45,925 nucleotides of DNA. It comes from Candidatus Izemoplasma sp. Lineage in GTDB: Bacteria; Bacillota_I; Bacilli_A; Izemoplasmatales; Izemoplasmataceae. The DNA lies in contig JAIPGF010000010.1 in assembly GCA_021736205.1 (NCBI GenBank), forward strand, positions 1 through 45,925, given 5' to 3'. The notes beneath the pieces were generated by a model. The model worked only from the letters and a program-made list of their open reading frames with translations, searched no databases and was not told the origin of the DNA. How positions within the stretch are numbered: position 1 is the stretch's first letter; the number at the start of each line of letters is the position of its first letter. Shown piece after piece: positions 45,589 through 45,925 of this stretch. A program made the translations under genes and the position numbers.

Positions 45589-45925
45589 CTGTATCAAATC
45601 CTTTATAGTAGAGTCTATCGTAAGTTAAGATTCCGTTTACCCGGTGACTGAGCATTAATGATACGCCTGTTACAGTGTAGGTAAACTCTTTAATATTTTG
45701 ATTGAATGTGTGTTTAAAAACAGTTTTTTTGCTTAGTGTAATATGGGGTTTATATAATCTAGTGTCTTTTTTGTATCCCGCCTTAAAACAAACTTCTTCT
45801 AAGGTGTTTTTTAGTTGGTGTAGCTGATGACTATATGAAAGCCCCAAGTAAAGAATATGTTTACTTCTCTTTATAAATGTATCAAAATGACTCATTGTAA
45901 GTTCGAAAGGGGCGTGTTGATGTGA
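45554..45925 (-). CDS. 2'-5' RNA ligase/RNA 2',3'-cyclic phosphodiesterase-like protein, 5' truncated by the window
   Basis: The minus-strand frame is open from the right edge (first codons encode SHQHAPFELTMS) to a stop at 45554. The visible part contains the second HxT motif of the 2H phosphoesterase fold as YKPHITLSKK and a family-like PFELT strand upstream. The methionine at 45895 is internal; the first HxT motif must lie beyond 45925. ThpR-type enzymes open 2',3'-cyclic phosphate ends or join tRNA halves. It overlaps the thioesterase gene by 35 bases. Confidence 0.8.
   Translation of the reverse strand, partial: SHQHAPFELTMSHFDTFIKRSKHILYLGLSYSHQLHQLKNTLEEVCFKAGYKKDTRLYKPHITLSKKTVFKHTFNQNIKEFTYTVTGVSLMLSHRVNGILTYDRLYYKGFDTDDINETHRTTL

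Overview
This is a very AT-rich, gene-dense bacterial chromosomal window with short intergenic gaps, strong AGGAGG-type ribosome binding sites, many 1 to 35 base gene overlaps and short hairpin terminators. Gene content points to a low-GC Gram-positive (Bacillota) or a relative on the Mollicutes side, such as Izemoplasma or Haloplasma-like lineages. The clues are a DnaE-type polymerase of about 1000 residues, paired DegV/FakB proteins, a ytxK-ackA pair, an LtaS-like enzyme beside a diacylglycerol glucosyltransferase-like GT4, and PadR-HAAS. That placement is an inference. TGA is a true stop here (seven or more genes end on it, often in ATGA or TGATG couplings) and Trp is TGG, so the code is standard rather than Mycoplasma-type. 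No mobile element, prophage or CRISPR array was seen.

Layout. 1-244: start and promoter of a gene leaving the window to the left, and a terminator. 245-4163 (minus): uvrB, an M48 membrane protease and a TPR-like membrane protein. 4238-6716 (plus): B12-binding/radical SAM protein and an overlapping P-loop protein. 6730-11029 (plus): FMN riboswitch and riboflavin operon ribD-ribE-ribBA-ribH, ending with a HAD phosphatase that may supply the dephosphorylation step. 11117-15079 (minus): RND exporter and TetR repressor with a clear promoter/operator. 15089-16988 (minus): PadR and a HAAS/beta-helix membrane protein. 17025-22503 (minus): pfkA-pyk and dnaE. 22571-26040 (minus): a secreted Ig-like protein, ackA and a YtxK-like methyltransferase. 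26114-26356 (plus): yidD. 26380-30402 (minus): two paralogous CPA2 cation/proton antiporters and a degenerate GGDEF-EAL protein. 30524-30766 (minus): tRNA-His, tRNA-Gln, tRNA-Leu. 30944-32890 (plus): LtaS-like phosphoglycerol transferase. 32981-38288 (minus): GT4, a uridine-kinase-like protein, two DegV proteins, hemolysin III and a GT8. 38346-38588 (plus): a BFD-like [2Fe-2S] gene interrupted by TGA. 38692-45076 (minus): complete histidine degradation operon hutH-hutU-ftcD-hutI-fchA. 45184-45925 (minus): YbgC-like thioesterase and a 2'-5' RNA ligase-like gene cut by the right edge.

Together the genes describe a fermentative lifestyle: glycolysis (pfkA, pyk), acetate/ATP formation (ackA), and histidine fermentation that yields glutamate and a one-carbon folate unit. 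The organism makes its own riboflavin and builds glycolipid and possibly polyglycerol-phosphate envelope polymers. The most unusual items are the interrupted BFD-like gene, the degenerate c-di-GMP-type protein coupled to an antiporter, and the RND operator that doubles as a terminator-like hairpin.
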